This document shows, one piece after another, positions 34,908 through 43,384 of a stretch of 64,000 bases of DNA (position 1 is the stretch's first letter; each line of letters starts with the position of its first letter). Source of the stretch: Methylacidiphilales bacterium (GTDB lineage: Bacteria > Verrucomicrobiota > Verrucomicrobiia > Methylacidiphilales > UBA1321); assembly GCA_026225555.1 (NCBI GenBank), contig JAMFSY010000007.1, forward strand, positions 1 to 64,000. The letters run 5' to 3'. A program made the position numbers and the translations under genes. The notes below the pieces were generated by a model. It did no database searches. It was not told the origin of the DNA and was given only the letters and a program-made list of their open reading frames with translations.

Positions 34908-36155
34908 TCAGGATTCCGGAATGAGAGGATCCTCGATGGGATCGAAGGAAGGCTTTCCTTGTTTCGAGCCGGTAAAAAGAACCACGAGACCCGTCGCGGA
35001 AAGGGCCGCGCCCAAAGTCCAGACTCCCGTCCAGTGCCAACGGTCCCACGCATAGGCGCCGATAGTCGAACCCAGCGCGCCTCCGACGAAATAGGAGACC
35101 ATATAGATGGAGGTGAATCGGTTTCGAAAGGCGGGCGCCAGACTCATGACCCGCGCTTGATTGGAAATGTGATTGGCCTGCGCGCCCGCATCCATGGCGA
35201 AGACTCCCAGCGCGAGCCAGATCAGAGAGACGTGGGCCAGGCCCATGATGAGAAAGGAAAGAACCATGACCGTCAGCGCCAATCCATTGACCGTGCGGAC
35301 GCCCAGCCGATCCGAGAAATGCCCGGCGAACGGAGCCACCAGCGCGCCCGCAATCGCGACCAGACCGAAAAGCCCCACCATACCTCCGCCATAATGCTCC
35401 GGCCGGTTGGCCAGATAAAACGCGAGTGTCGTCCAAAAGACGCTAAAGGCCCCGAAGCTTAAAGCTCCGAGCAGCGCCGAGGAACGAAGGAGAGGCTCGC
35501 GCGCCAAAAGAGCAGGCAGAGAGGCGAGGAGCCGGAAGTAAGAAAGGCGTTCCCGGTGATGCGGCAGGCGAGGGAGATAAAGGAACAGCAAAAGACCCGT
35601 CAACAGCGTCAAACCCGCGCCAAATTGGAAGACCGCGCGCCAGCCAAACCAGGCTCCGAAAAATCCCGCCGCGCTACGGGAAAAAAGAATGCCTACCAGC
35701 AGCCCCGACATCACGGTGCCCACGATCCGTCCCCGGCTTCCCGGCGAGGCAAAACCGGCGGCATAGGCCACCGCGAGGATGGGAGTGACCCCGGTCAGGC
35801 CGACCAGATAACTGCTGAAAATCGCGGACGAAAGCGTGGGAGCAAAAGCGATTCCCAGCATGAGGAACGCCGTGGCGACTGTGGTCAATACCAGCAATCC
35901 GCGACGTTCCACGCTATCGCCGAGTGGAACCAAAAAGAAGAGGCCGCTCGCGTAACCCAACTGGGTCGCCGCCGCCAGAGAGCCCGTCGCCGAGGGAGCG
36001 GCATGAAACTCCTGGCCGATTTCCGGCAGCAGAGACTGGTTGTAATAAATATTGGCGACGGTCAGTCCGGCGGAGGCCGTGAGCAGCCAGATGACTCCCG
36101 GGCTCAGGAGTGGCGTCTCGCTCTCGGGATGAAGCAAAGGTTGGACGGAGGCCAT
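34908..36155 (-). CDS. Major facilitator superfamily transporter
   Basis: 415 residues with about 12 hydrophobic helices. LLTASAGLTVANIYYNQSLLPEIG opens the first helix; PLGDSVERRGLLV is the loop 2-3 MFS motif A region. It resembles the YgaY/arabinose-efflux-like group of drug or metabolite exporters. As the first structural gene after the AraC regulator in the same direction, it probably exports the compound handled by the operon's enzymes. The gap to the regulator gene is 59 bp. Confidence 0.9.
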   Translation of the reverse strand: MASVQPLLHPESETPLLSPGVIWLLTASAGLTVANIYYNQSLLPEIGQEFHAAPSATGSLAAATQLGYASGLFFLVPLGDSVERRGLLVLTTVATAFLMLGIAFAPTLSSAIFSSYLVGLTGVTPILAVAYAAGFASPGSRGRIVGTVMSGLLVGILFSRSAAGFFGAWFGWRAVFQFGAGLTLLTGLLLFLYLPRLPHHRERLSYFRLLASLPALLAREPLLRSSALLGALSFGAFSVFWTTLAFYLANRPEHYGGGMVGLFGLVAIAGALVAPFAGHFSDRLGVRTVNGLALTVMVLSFLIMGLAHVSLIWLALGVFAMDAGAQANHISNQARVMSLAPAFRNRFTSIYMVSYFVGGALGSTIGAYAWDRWHWTGVWTLGAALSATGLVVLFTGSKQGKPSFDPIEDPLIPES

Positions 36156-36214
36156 GCCCTAACCATTCCATTGCTGGCGGAGTAGGCAAAGTTCTGAAAA
36201 GGGTATTCCGGGGA

Positions 36215-37114
36215 TCAACTTGGGTACTTTTCCAGGAACCAGTCCCGAAATTCGCCAGGACTTGTGCCGGTGCTCCGGCGGAAAAAGCGGCTGAAGTAGG
36301 AGGGATCCTCGAATTGGAGCGAGATGGCAATTTCGGCGACATTCAAGGAGGAATGGACGAGCAGCCGCTGGGCCTCGAGCAGCAGGCGGTCCCGGATGAG
36401 TTCACCTGCCGTCCGCCCGGAATGATGCAGCACCGCCTCGCTCAAATGGCCGGAGGTGACTTTGAGAAGCTTCGCGTAATCGGAGACCGAGCGCAGGTGG
36501 CAAAAATGCGTTTCCAGGGCCATGCGAAACTGGTGAACGATGGCCTGGGTTCGCCGCGTCGCCACCGGACTCTCCGGCTTGGCTCGCCGATAAAATCGGG
36601 CCGCGGTCAGGAGCAGAAGATGAAAACGCAACCGCAACATTTCTTCCCGGTCTTCCTCTCGGGCGGCCGCTTCGGCGGCGAGATCGTTCCAGAGCGCATC
36701 CATTTGGTTTGCCTCTATTGGCGGAACACTCAGGAGCGGCGGTCCCTCGGTCGAATACCAAAATGGAAGACGAAGCAGGGAACTGGGTGGCGGTTCCGCG
36801 CCGTCGTAAAAAGCCTGCGTAAAGCAGGCCATCGGACCTTCCAAAGCCGGCTCCGGCACCCACGAATGGACCTGTCCCGGACTGACGAAAACCAAGGTCG
36901 GCGAGACAATGGAATAATCCTGAAAATCGGAGAAAAAGTGTCCGCGACCGTTGAGCCAGAAAACTTCGTGGAAATCGTGCCGGTGCAGACGAAGCCGCTT
37001 CGGCACGCGCCGGGTCGAATCCTCAAAGCGACCAATAAAAAACGGCGCGCCCTGAGCCGCTTCGGGCCCATATTCGAGAAGGGGATAGACCGGAATTTTT
37101 CGGGGCTGGGGCAT
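36215..37114 (-). CDS. AraC-family transcriptional regulator
   Basis: 299 residues. An N-terminal cupin-like ligand-binding region (FEDSTRRVPKRLRLHRHDFH, HEVFWLNGRGHF) is followed by a C-terminal double helix-turn-helix: VSDYAKLLKVTSGHLSEAV and LNVAEIAISLQFEDPSYFSRFF with the RSTGTSPGEFR signature. It probably controls the downstream MFS-SDR-cupin-ABM-PPC-AKR run. A perfect 18-bp palindrome lies 54 bp upstream of its ATG. Confidence 0.92.
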   Translation of the reverse strand: MPQPRKIPVYPLLEYGPEAAQGAPFFIGRFEDSTRRVPKRLRLHRHDFHEVFWLNGRGHFFSDFQDYSIVSPTLVFVSPGQVHSWVPEPALEGPMACFTQAFYDGAEPPPSSLLRLPFWYSTEGPPLLSVPPIEANQMDALWNDLAAEAAAREEDREEMLRLRFHLLLLTAARFYRRAKPESPVATRRTQAIVHQFRMALETHFCHLRSVSDYAKLLKVTSGHLSEAVLHHSGRTAGELIRDRLLLEAQRLLVHSSLNVAEIAISLQFEDPSYFSRFFRRSTGTSPGEFRDWFLEKYPS

Positions 37115-37167
37115 TTTCTTTTAAAGAATCCCAACGCTCGGATCTTTAAATAAGCTTATCATATTCG

Positions 37168-37185
37168 GGTCGTTTGGAAACGACC
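37168..37185. promoter_or_regulatory. 18-bp palindrome between tetR-like and araC-like genes
   Basis: GGTCGTTT-GG-AAACGACC is a perfect inverted repeat. It sits 32 bp beyond the TetR-type stop and 54 bp before the AraC-type start, both on the minus strand. It could be the araC operator or a terminator of the tetR gene; there is no clear T-tract, which mildly favours an operator. Confidence 0.5.
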
Positions 37186-37217
37186 TGTTGCTGACGTCGG
37201 GCTGCGTGAGGAGCGCT

Positions 37218-37877
37218 CTATCTTTTTTGGGCGAGATACCCTTCGATGAGAAGGGTCAGTGCTTCGCCGAGGCTTTCCTCGATATCTCTGGGGGGCGCAC
37301 ATTTCTTCGACTGATTCGAAGGCTTGGGTTTCTCCGCCATTTCGGAAAGACCAAAGAAAAGGGCCCAGGAATATCTCATCATTTTCTCACCTTCGCCGGG
37401 GCGCAACTTGGGCAGCCTTCCAACGATAATTCTATCGGTCTCTTTGATGAGGGGCGTTATTTTTTGCTGAAATTCCTCATGGGCGCGACCGGAATCTTCG
37501 GAGAGACTTTTAAGCAGCCGGATCAATCGCTGGGAAGTGGCGCTATTTTTCAAGGAATCGCGAATGGCGCCCGCCATTTTTGGGGCGGTGACCGGTTCGG
37601 AGAGTTTGTTGAGCCGGGACATCACATCGATCAGCATCTTCTCTATCACCTCTCCCAGGAGCGTCATTAAAATGGCGCTCTTGTTATTGAAATAGAGATA
37701 AACGGTTCCCTTCGCCAGGCCCGCCCGCCGCGCCAGCGCACTGATGGTAAAGTCCTTGGCCGAACTGATCACGGCCAGTTCCGCCGCGGCTGCTTCCAGG
37801 ATCAATTGCCTCCGCTCGTCCTTTTGTTCCGGACGATCGGCGCGCTTGTAGGTTGCGCGTGCTTTTTGCCGAGCCAT
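37218..37877 (-). CDS. TetR-family transcriptional regulator
   Basis: 219 residues from the ATG at 37877; the longer track ORF begins inside the operator region. The N-terminal HTH is seen as RRQLILEAAAAELAV, FTISALARRAGLAKGTVYLYFNNKSAILM, the TetR signature. The C-terminal ligand domain is helical and variable. Two matching palindromes flank the divergent promoter region, so it probably represses itself and the divergent outer-membrane barrel gene. Confidence 0.92.
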   Translation of the reverse strand: MARQKARATYKRADRPEQKDERRQLILEAAAAELAVISSAKDFTISALARRAGLAKGTVYLYFNNKSAILMTLLGEVIEKMLIDVMSRLNKLSEPVTAPKMAGAIRDSLKNSATSQRLIRLLKSLSEDSGRAHEEFQQKITPLIKETDRIIVGRLPKLRPGEGEKMMRYSWALFFGLSEMAEKPKPSNQSKKCAPPRDIEESLGEALTLLIEGYLAQKR

Positions 37878-37927
37878 GAGCAGGAAGCTATTGCCATCAT
37901 CGCCTCTAGTCGATGCAAAACCTTGAT

Positions 37928-37998
37928 AATGACCGATGGTCATTAGGAGTTGACTTCAAGGCGCTGCTGCCTACCGTCAGCTAATGACCATCGGTCAT
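37928..37998. promoter_or_regulatory. Paired TetR-type operators around a divergent promoter
   Basis: AATGACC-GAT-GGTCATT (37928-37944) and ATGACC-ATC-GGTCAT (37984-37998) share the same ATGACCnnnGGTCAT core. Their centres are about 55 bp apart. TTGACT (37950-37955) lies between them and, with the weak TACCGT 16 bp on, could be the promoter of the rightward barrel gene. The repeat pair and its position beside a tetR gene make it a strong operator candidate. Confidence 0.78.
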
Positions 37999-38027
37999 CT
38001 ACAGGCCCAAAACGGAAATCGAGCTTT

Positions 38028-39011
38028 ATGAAAACAACTTCCCTCTATCGGCTGCTGCTCTTCGCGAAAATCGCGCTCTTCCTCGCAGTCGTGAACCTTT
38101 TCGGAGACGATCAGGGCCCGCTCACGCCGCCGACTTCGTCGGATGGGATAACGGTGGACCAGAAGGACTACCGCGGTGTTTCCATGAAGACTCCGAGCCT
38201 CTCGATCCGGGAGGACGTGAACCTTGATTACACTTATGTCGGCGACGCCGATCTCAAGTCGGGCGCGACCGGCCACATGGGCGAGCAGACGGCGCAGTTT
38301 GGCTATGGCTTGAAAGTTCCCATCAGCGAAAACCTCTCCTTCCAATGGAGAATCAATTACAACCGGCTCGATTTCAGTCAGCCCGCCGGTTCTCCCTTGC
38401 CTGATAATCTTCAAACCCTTTCCACCAGCCTGGGCGCGGCATATAAGCTTTCGAGCGAGTGGGCCCTCTTCGGGGCGGTGATACCCCGGCTCGAACTGAT
38501 CGATAATTGGAATCAGATTGAATCCCAGGAATTCCAGTTGGGCGGGGCCTTGGGCGCCACCTATGATCCCAATCCCCACTTGTCCCTTCGCTTTGGTGTG
38601 GCGGTCAACCCCGGCGCCATTGGCACTCCGGTGCTGCCGGTCCTTGGCCTTCGCTGGCAATTTGCCGAACCATGGACTCTTCAATTTGGATTTCCTCGAA
38701 CCGCCATCGACTATCAGCTTCTGCCCAATCTTCGACTCTCCCCCCTTGAGATCGGTTTCAACGGCGGCTCCTTCCACACCGGCAAGAGCTATGGGGGCTC
38801 GGTCGGGATGGCTCAATTGAACGATCGAAAGCTGGACTACAACGAAATTCGGGTGGGCGCAGGCGCGGATTACGCGGTGATGAAGAACATCCACGTGGGG
38901 TTAACCGCCGGTGCCGTGGTTTATCGCGAATTCGATTTCAAGGATGCGAGTTACAGCCCGAAGGCTGAGCCCGCTCCTTATGTGCAACTCGGCGTCAAAG
39001 TCGGGTTCTGA
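38028..39011 (+). CDS. Outer membrane beta-barrel protein (DUF6268-like)
   Basis: 327 residues from the ATG at 38028. A signal peptide (SLYRLLLFAKIALFLAVVNL) is followed by repeated amphipathic beta-strands, e.g. NLSFQWRINYNRLDF, WTLQFGFPRTAIDYQL, and a C-terminal strand ending GVKVGF with a terminal Phe. That pattern matches DUF6268-type barrels; the family link is from memory. Function is unknown; a porin or surface protein is possible. Its promoter lies between the two TetR-type operators. Confidence 0.77.
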   Translation: MKTTSLYRLLLFAKIALFLAVVNLFGDDQGPLTPPTSSDGITVDQKDYRGVSMKTPSLSIREDVNLDYTYVGDADLKSGATGHMGEQTAQFGYGLKVPISENLSFQWRINYNRLDFSQPAGSPLPDNLQTLSTSLGAAYKLSSEWALFGAVIPRLELIDNWNQIESQEFQLGGALGATYDPNPHLSLRFGVAVNPGAIGTPVLPVLGLRWQFAEPWTLQFGFPRTAIDYQLLPNLRLSPLEIGFNGGSFHTGKSYGGSVGMAQLNDRKLDYNEIRVGAGADYAVMKNIHVGLTAGAVVYREFDFKDASYSPKAEPAPYVQLGVKVGF

Positions 39012-39093
39012 AATCGTGGCTATTTGGTGAAATAAGGGTAGGGTGGAATCTATTACTGCGCGCGCCTGTATTCGTTCGATTTCGAAAAGCACG

Positions 39094-40107
39094 ATGAAAG
39101 AGGCGGCTCGTCCGGCTGCAGTCGACTCGGGAATCGAGCTAAAAACAGGCAAGGACCTTATTTCGGCAACCAAGCCTTACGCGGTGGACCATGCCCTGAC
39201 GAGTTGGTGGCATGTTCTTTCCACGGGCACGCTTTTGCTTTTGGCGCTCATGGCGACGTTCTTGAATCTTCCCTTCGCGGCCAAGCTGACTTTCAGCATC
39301 TTCGCGGGGCTGCTCTTGCTGCGATTATTCGTCATCTACCACGATCAGCAGCACCACGCCATCCTGTCGAAATCGCGGGTGGTGGGTCTTCTGATGCGCG
39401 GGTTTGGAATTTTCGCGCTGAGCCCCAGTTGCATCTGGACTAGCTCGCACAATCATCATCACAAGCACAACTCCAAGATCAAGGGAGCCCACATCGGATC
39501 GTTTCCGATCATGACCAAGGCTCAATATTTGAAATCGTCGAGCATGACCAGGTTCGCCTATCTCTGCGCGCGGCATCCTTTGACCATCCTCTTCGGTTAC
39601 GTCACCGTTTTTCTTTACGGAATGTGCCTCAAACCGTTTCTCACCAAGCCGCGGGAACATTTCGACTGCCTCCTTGCGCTGGTCTTGCACGCCGGGATCG
39701 GCCTGGCGCTGATCCACTTCTTTGGCTGGCAGGCTTGGGTGCTCGCCCAAATCATCCCTCACTTCATTACCTACGCGATTGGCACTTATCTATTTTACGC
39801 CCAGCACAATTTTCCCGGCGTCTCCTTTTACGATAAGGCTGGCTGGACCTACGAAAAGGCGGCGTTGGAATCCTCCAGCTACATGAAGATGGGCCCAATC
39901 ATGGCCTGGTTCACCGGCAATATCGGATATCACCACATCCATCACCTGAATGCGCGCATTCCCTTTTATCGATTGCCGGAAGTGCAGAGAGAAATGCCGG
40001 AAGTGCGGCATCCCAAAACGACTTCGCTGAATCCTTTTGAAATGAGACGATGCCTCCAGCTGAAAGTTTGGGATGTGGAGGCGCAGCGAATGGTTGGCCT
40101 TCCCTGA
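39094..40107 (+). CDS. Membrane fatty acid desaturase
   Basis: About 337 residues from the ATG at 39094; a GTG at 39043, preceded by AAGGG, would add 17 residues. The three histidine boxes of acyl-lipid desaturases are HDQQHH, HNHHHKH and GYHHIHHLNARIP, which bind the di-iron centre. Four hydrophobic segments lie between them. It introduces double bonds into acyl chains in the membrane. It follows the outer-membrane barrel after 82 bp and precedes lpxD by 54 bp. Confidence 0.92.
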   Translation: MKEAARPAAVDSGIELKTGKDLISATKPYAVDHALTSWWHVLSTGTLLLLALMATFLNLPFAAKLTFSIFAGLLLLRLFVIYHDQQHHAILSKSRVVGLLMRGFGIFALSPSCIWTSSHNHHHKHNSKIKGAHIGSFPIMTKAQYLKSSSMTRFAYLCARHPLTILFGYVTVFLYGMCLKPFLTKPREHFDCLLALVLHAGIGLALIHFFGWQAWVLAQIIPHFITYAIGTYLFYAQHNFPGVSFYDKAGWTYEKAALESSSYMKMGPIMAWFTGNIGYHHIHHLNARIPFYRLPEVQREMPEVRHPKTTSLNPFEMRRCLQLKVWDVEAQRMVGLP

Positions 40108-40161
40108 CGGAGCTCCTTTTGGCTCCCACTGCTCACGCCTCCCAAGAGAACGATTACCCAT

Positions 40162-41160
40162 ATGTTTACCATTTCCGAAATTGCCAGGCTGGTGGACGGT
40201 GAAGTGATAGGAGACGGCGCGATCTCCATCACGGGTATTGCCGCTGCCGATAGCGCGGGCGCGGGGGACCTTACTTTCGCGGAGAAAGAGAGCTACTTCG
40301 CCGCGGCGGAACAAAGCCTGGCCAGCGCGATTCTCGTGCCCGGCGACTTCAAGTCATCGCAAAAAATTCTGATCCGGGTAAAAGATCCGCGCGTTGCCCT
40401 GGCCAAGGCGCTGCCGCTCTTCTTTCCCCCGGAGCCTCGTGAACCAGGCATCCATCCGAGTTCGGTTATCCATCCCACGGCCCAGATCGATCCCACCACC
40501 CATGTCGGCCCTCATTGCATCATCGAATCCGGAGTGCGATTGGGACAGCGCACCGTGCTCATGGGAAATAATTCCGTGGGACGTGACACTAAAATCGGCG
40601 ATGACGTCGTTCTGCATCCCAACGTGGTGATTTATGCCAAAAGTCAGATCGGCCATCGAGTCGCCATTCATGCCGGAACAGTGATCGGCTCGGATGGATA
40701 CGGATATGTATTTGACCAGGGCCGCCACCGCAAAATGCTTCAGATTGGCCAGGTGATCATCGGGGATGACGTGGAGATCGGAGCCAATACCGCCATCGAT
40801 CGCGGGGCCCTTGGTTCCACGATCATCGGTAAGGGCACGAAGATCGATAACCTCGTGCACATCGCGCATAATGTGGTGATCGGAGATCATTGCCTCGTCA
40901 TGGGACAGGTCGGATTTGCCGGCAGCACGCACCTGGGAAACTATGTCGTGGTCGCCTCGCAATCAGGTATCGCCGGGCACCTGAAAATCGGAAACCAGGC
41001 CACCATCGGCGCGAAATCCGGCGTGATGCGCGACATTCCCGACGGCGAGACCGTGCTGGGCTACCCCGCCGCACCGGATAAACAGGCAAAACGCCAATGG
41101 ATCGCCATGGCGAAACTGCCCGAGGTCATTCGGCGACTAAGAATTTTGGAGAGTCGGTAA
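40162..41160 (+). CDS. lpxD: UDP-3-O-acylglucosamine N-acyltransferase (LpxD)
   Basis: 332 residues. The N-terminal uridine-binding domain starts FTISEIARLVDGEVIGDG. A left-handed beta-helix of hexapeptide repeats follows, with the LpxD signature NTAIDRGALGSTIIGKGTKIDNLVHIAHNV that contains the catalytic His, and VGFAGSTHLG. It adds the N-linked hydroxyacyl chain in lipid A synthesis, showing that the organism makes LPS. lpxA, lpxB and fabZ are not adjacent; it is next to a desaturase, perhaps reflecting membrane lipid context only. Confidence 0.96.
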   Translation: MFTISEIARLVDGEVIGDGAISITGIAAADSAGAGDLTFAEKESYFAAAEQSLASAILVPGDFKSSQKILIRVKDPRVALAKALPLFFPPEPREPGIHPSSVIHPTAQIDPTTHVGPHCIIESGVRLGQRTVLMGNNSVGRDTKIGDDVVLHPNVVIYAKSQIGHRVAIHAGTVIGSDGYGYVFDQGRHRKMLQIGQVIIGDDVEIGANTAIDRGALGSTIIGKGTKIDNLVHIAHNVVIGDHCLVMGQVGFAGSTHLGNYVVVASQSGIAGHLKIGNQATIGAKSGVMRDIPDGETVLGYPAAPDKQAKRQWIAMAKLPEVIRRLRILESR

Positions 41161-41170
41161 AATCTTCGCC

Positions 41171-42907
41171 TCAGTGCCCCGCGTACGCGACGCGCCAGAT
41201 GGTGCCGTTGCCGTCTTCGCTGATGAGCAGGGCTCCATCATGGGCGACGGCCACGCCGACGGGCCGGCCCCAGACGCTGCGCTCGTCCACCACGAAGCCG
41301 GTAAGGAAGTCATCGTACTCTCCGGTGGCGACGCCGTGGTCGAGGCGCACGCGGATGACTTTATAGCCGGTGCGCGAATTGCGGTTCCACGAGCCGTGCA
41401 GCGCCGCGAAAATATCGCCGTGATACTCGGCGGGGAAGGCGGCCGGACCGGTTGCCGTCGGCGGATAGAAGGTCATCTCCAAGGAAGCCGAGTGCGCCTG
41501 CAGCAGCACATCCGGGACGATCGCCTGACCCGCGAGATCGGGGCGCTCGCCGGCGTGGCGGGGATCTTCATGGTTGCCCAGGTAATACCAGGGCCAGCCG
41601 TAATAGCCGCCCTCTTTCACGTGGGTGATGTAGTCGGGCACCAGATTGTCGCCCAGGGAATCGCGCTCATTCGTGGAAGTCCACAATTCACCGGTCGTCG
41701 GGTCCACGGCAATGCCCACGCCGTTGCGAATGCCGGTGGCGAAGGTGTGGAGGGGTTGATGGCCTTCCGGATCGGTGACGAGAATGTCGGCGCGATTGGT
41801 TTCGGCGTCCCAGCCCGCGCCGCGACCGTGGACGGCCTCCCATTGATGAGCATCGTCGACACTCTTCTTGCTCATGGTTTCGGCGACGTTGGATCCCGAT
41901 CCGACCGAGATGAACATGCGCTTGCCGTCCGGAGAGAAGGCGACGTCCCGCGTGCTGTGGCCGCCGTGGCTATCGGTCAGTTTGGGTACGATGACTTGGG
42001 CGGGGCCGCTGGCTTTGAGGTCGCCATTGTGATAGGCGAAGCGGACCACCGCGTTGTTGTTCGCCACATAAATCCACTGGGGATGAGCGCCCGGTGGATA
42101 GAAAGCGATGCCGAAGGGCCGGTCGAGATTCTCGGCGAAAATCTGATTTTCCGAGGGAGTTGCCGCTCCATCGGCGGCGCGCAGGACCCGGATGCGCTTC
42201 GCGGCGGTTTCGGCGAGGAAGATGTCGCCATTCGGGGCGAGACGGAGGACGCGCGGATTCGATAGGCCGGAGGCATATAGCTGGACGGTGAATCCCGGTG
42301 GGACGGACAAGGTGGCACCGGCTGGTTGCTTCACCACTTTGGGGCCATTTCCAGAGGAAATCGTGCTATAGGGGGCGGGCAAATCCGCCAGCGTCAGGTG
42401 ATGCTGAACGCCCGGCGCGGCATGATGCCAGTCGCCCGCATCGGTGCTCGGTGCAGTAGGCGCGGAGGCGGCTGGAGCCGCGGGGGGAGGGTTGGCCGGT
42501 GCCTTCAACGTCGAGAGATAGGCAATCAGATCGGCACGATCTTTGGCGCTGGCGACGGAAACCGGCATGGAGGTCCCGGGCACGGCTGTTCCCGGGTTGG
42601 CGAGGAAATGGTCCAAGGTCGGGGCGTCCCAAGTGAGCCCCGAGCCAGTCAGGGCTGGGGTGTAATTGAAGCCGGGATTGCTCGCGGCGCGTCGGCCCAA
42701 AAGACCCACGAGGCTGGGCCCTTGCTTTTCAATCACGGCATCGCCGGGTCCCGAGCTATCGGCATGACAAATGGCGCAACTTTGCTGAAAGAGGACTTTT
42801 CCCTGGCCTGGGTCACCCTCCGGCGAAACCTGGGCCGCCGCGTTGCCGCTGAGGCCGATACCGGCCAAAAAAATTCCGAAGACCGAGGCGCGCGTGAGGG
42901 ATTGCAT
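41171..42907 (-). CDS. Cytochrome c / L-sorbosone dehydrogenase-like fusion
   Basis: 578 residues. A signal peptide (FGIFLAGIGLSGNAAAQ) precedes a cytochrome c domain with the haem motif CAICH and a TSMPVS Met ligand at about residue 113. After a Pro/Ala-rich linker, a six-bladed propeller domain of the glucose/sorbosone dehydrogenase type follows (FTVQLYASGLSNPRVLRLAP, AFSPDGKRMFISVGSGSN, GVGIAVDPTTGELWTS). It probably oxidises a sugar or alcohol in the periplasm with a quinoprotein cofactor and hands electrons to the attached haem. Start on the ATG at 42907. Confidence 0.87.
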   Translation of the reverse strand: MQSLTRASVFGIFLAGIGLSGNAAAQVSPEGDPGQGKVLFQQSCAICHADSSGPGDAVIEKQGPSLVGLLGRRAASNPGFNYTPALTGSGLTWDAPTLDHFLANPGTAVPGTSMPVSVASAKDRADLIAYLSTLKAPANPPPAAPAASAPTAPSTDAGDWHHAAPGVQHHLTLADLPAPYSTISSGNGPKVVKQPAGATLSVPPGFTVQLYASGLSNPRVLRLAPNGDIFLAETAAKRIRVLRAADGAATPSENQIFAENLDRPFGIAFYPPGAHPQWIYVANNNAVVRFAYHNGDLKASGPAQVIVPKLTDSHGGHSTRDVAFSPDGKRMFISVGSGSNVAETMSKKSVDDAHQWEAVHGRGAGWDAETNRADILVTDPEGHQPLHTFATGIRNGVGIAVDPTTGELWTSTNERDSLGDNLVPDYITHVKEGGYYGWPWYYLGNHEDPRHAGERPDLAGQAIVPDVLLQAHSASLEMTFYPPTATGPAAFPAEYHGDIFAALHGSWNRNSRTGYKVIRVRLDHGVATGEYDDFLTGFVVDERSVWGRPVGVAVAHDGALLISEDGNGTIWRVAYAGH

Positions 42908-43093
42908 GATGAACAGGTTGATTGTTTCCCGGGACGGTGGAGCTCATTGTCGGCAACTGGGCACGGTGAAGCCCCCCTTCCGGTGAGCGGATACATTCGG
43001 GTGGAACTTCACCTAAAAATCCGCGGTGGGCAACCGCCGATCGCTTGATCCGGGTGAAAATTTTCGGATTCCACCCTTCGCTCCCGCCGCTGG

Positions 43094-43384
43094 CTAGCTG
43101 GGCACGGGCGGGCTCTTGGGCGATTTCAGGGAGGAGGTGATCCCCAGCCGGGTCCGGCGCGTCTGTCGGAGGATATATTTCTTCTCCTCCTTGAGTGGCG
43201 GGGTGCGATCAAGAGGAAGCTCCTTTATTTTCAGGAAATATTCCAGCGGCTGCCAATCCTCCATGCCCTGCTGCCAGCCGAAATCGGTCAGGCGGTAGAC
43301 GCCGTTTTCGAACGCTCTTTTCAGGCGCTCGAGATCGATGACGCCGAGGTAGGCGCCATCCCGGTTAACGTGAATCATTCTCAT
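43094..43384 (-). CDS. Small GYF_2/DUF4339-like protein
   Basis: 96 residues. VNRDGAYLGVIDLERLKRAF and GWQQGMEDWQPLEYF fit the GYF_2 pattern (a turn, a helix, then a tryptophan-containing strand), a domain thought to bind peptides. The C-terminal ~35 residues are basic and low-complexity. No signal peptide or membrane helix. It is transcribed toward the cytochrome gene, 186 bp away, so cotranscription is uncertain. Confidence 0.6.
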   Translation of the reverse strand: MRMIHVNRDGAYLGVIDLERLKRAFENGVYRLTDFGWQQGMEDWQPLEYFLKIKELPLDRTPPLKEEKKYILRQTRRTRLGITSSLKSPKSPPVPS

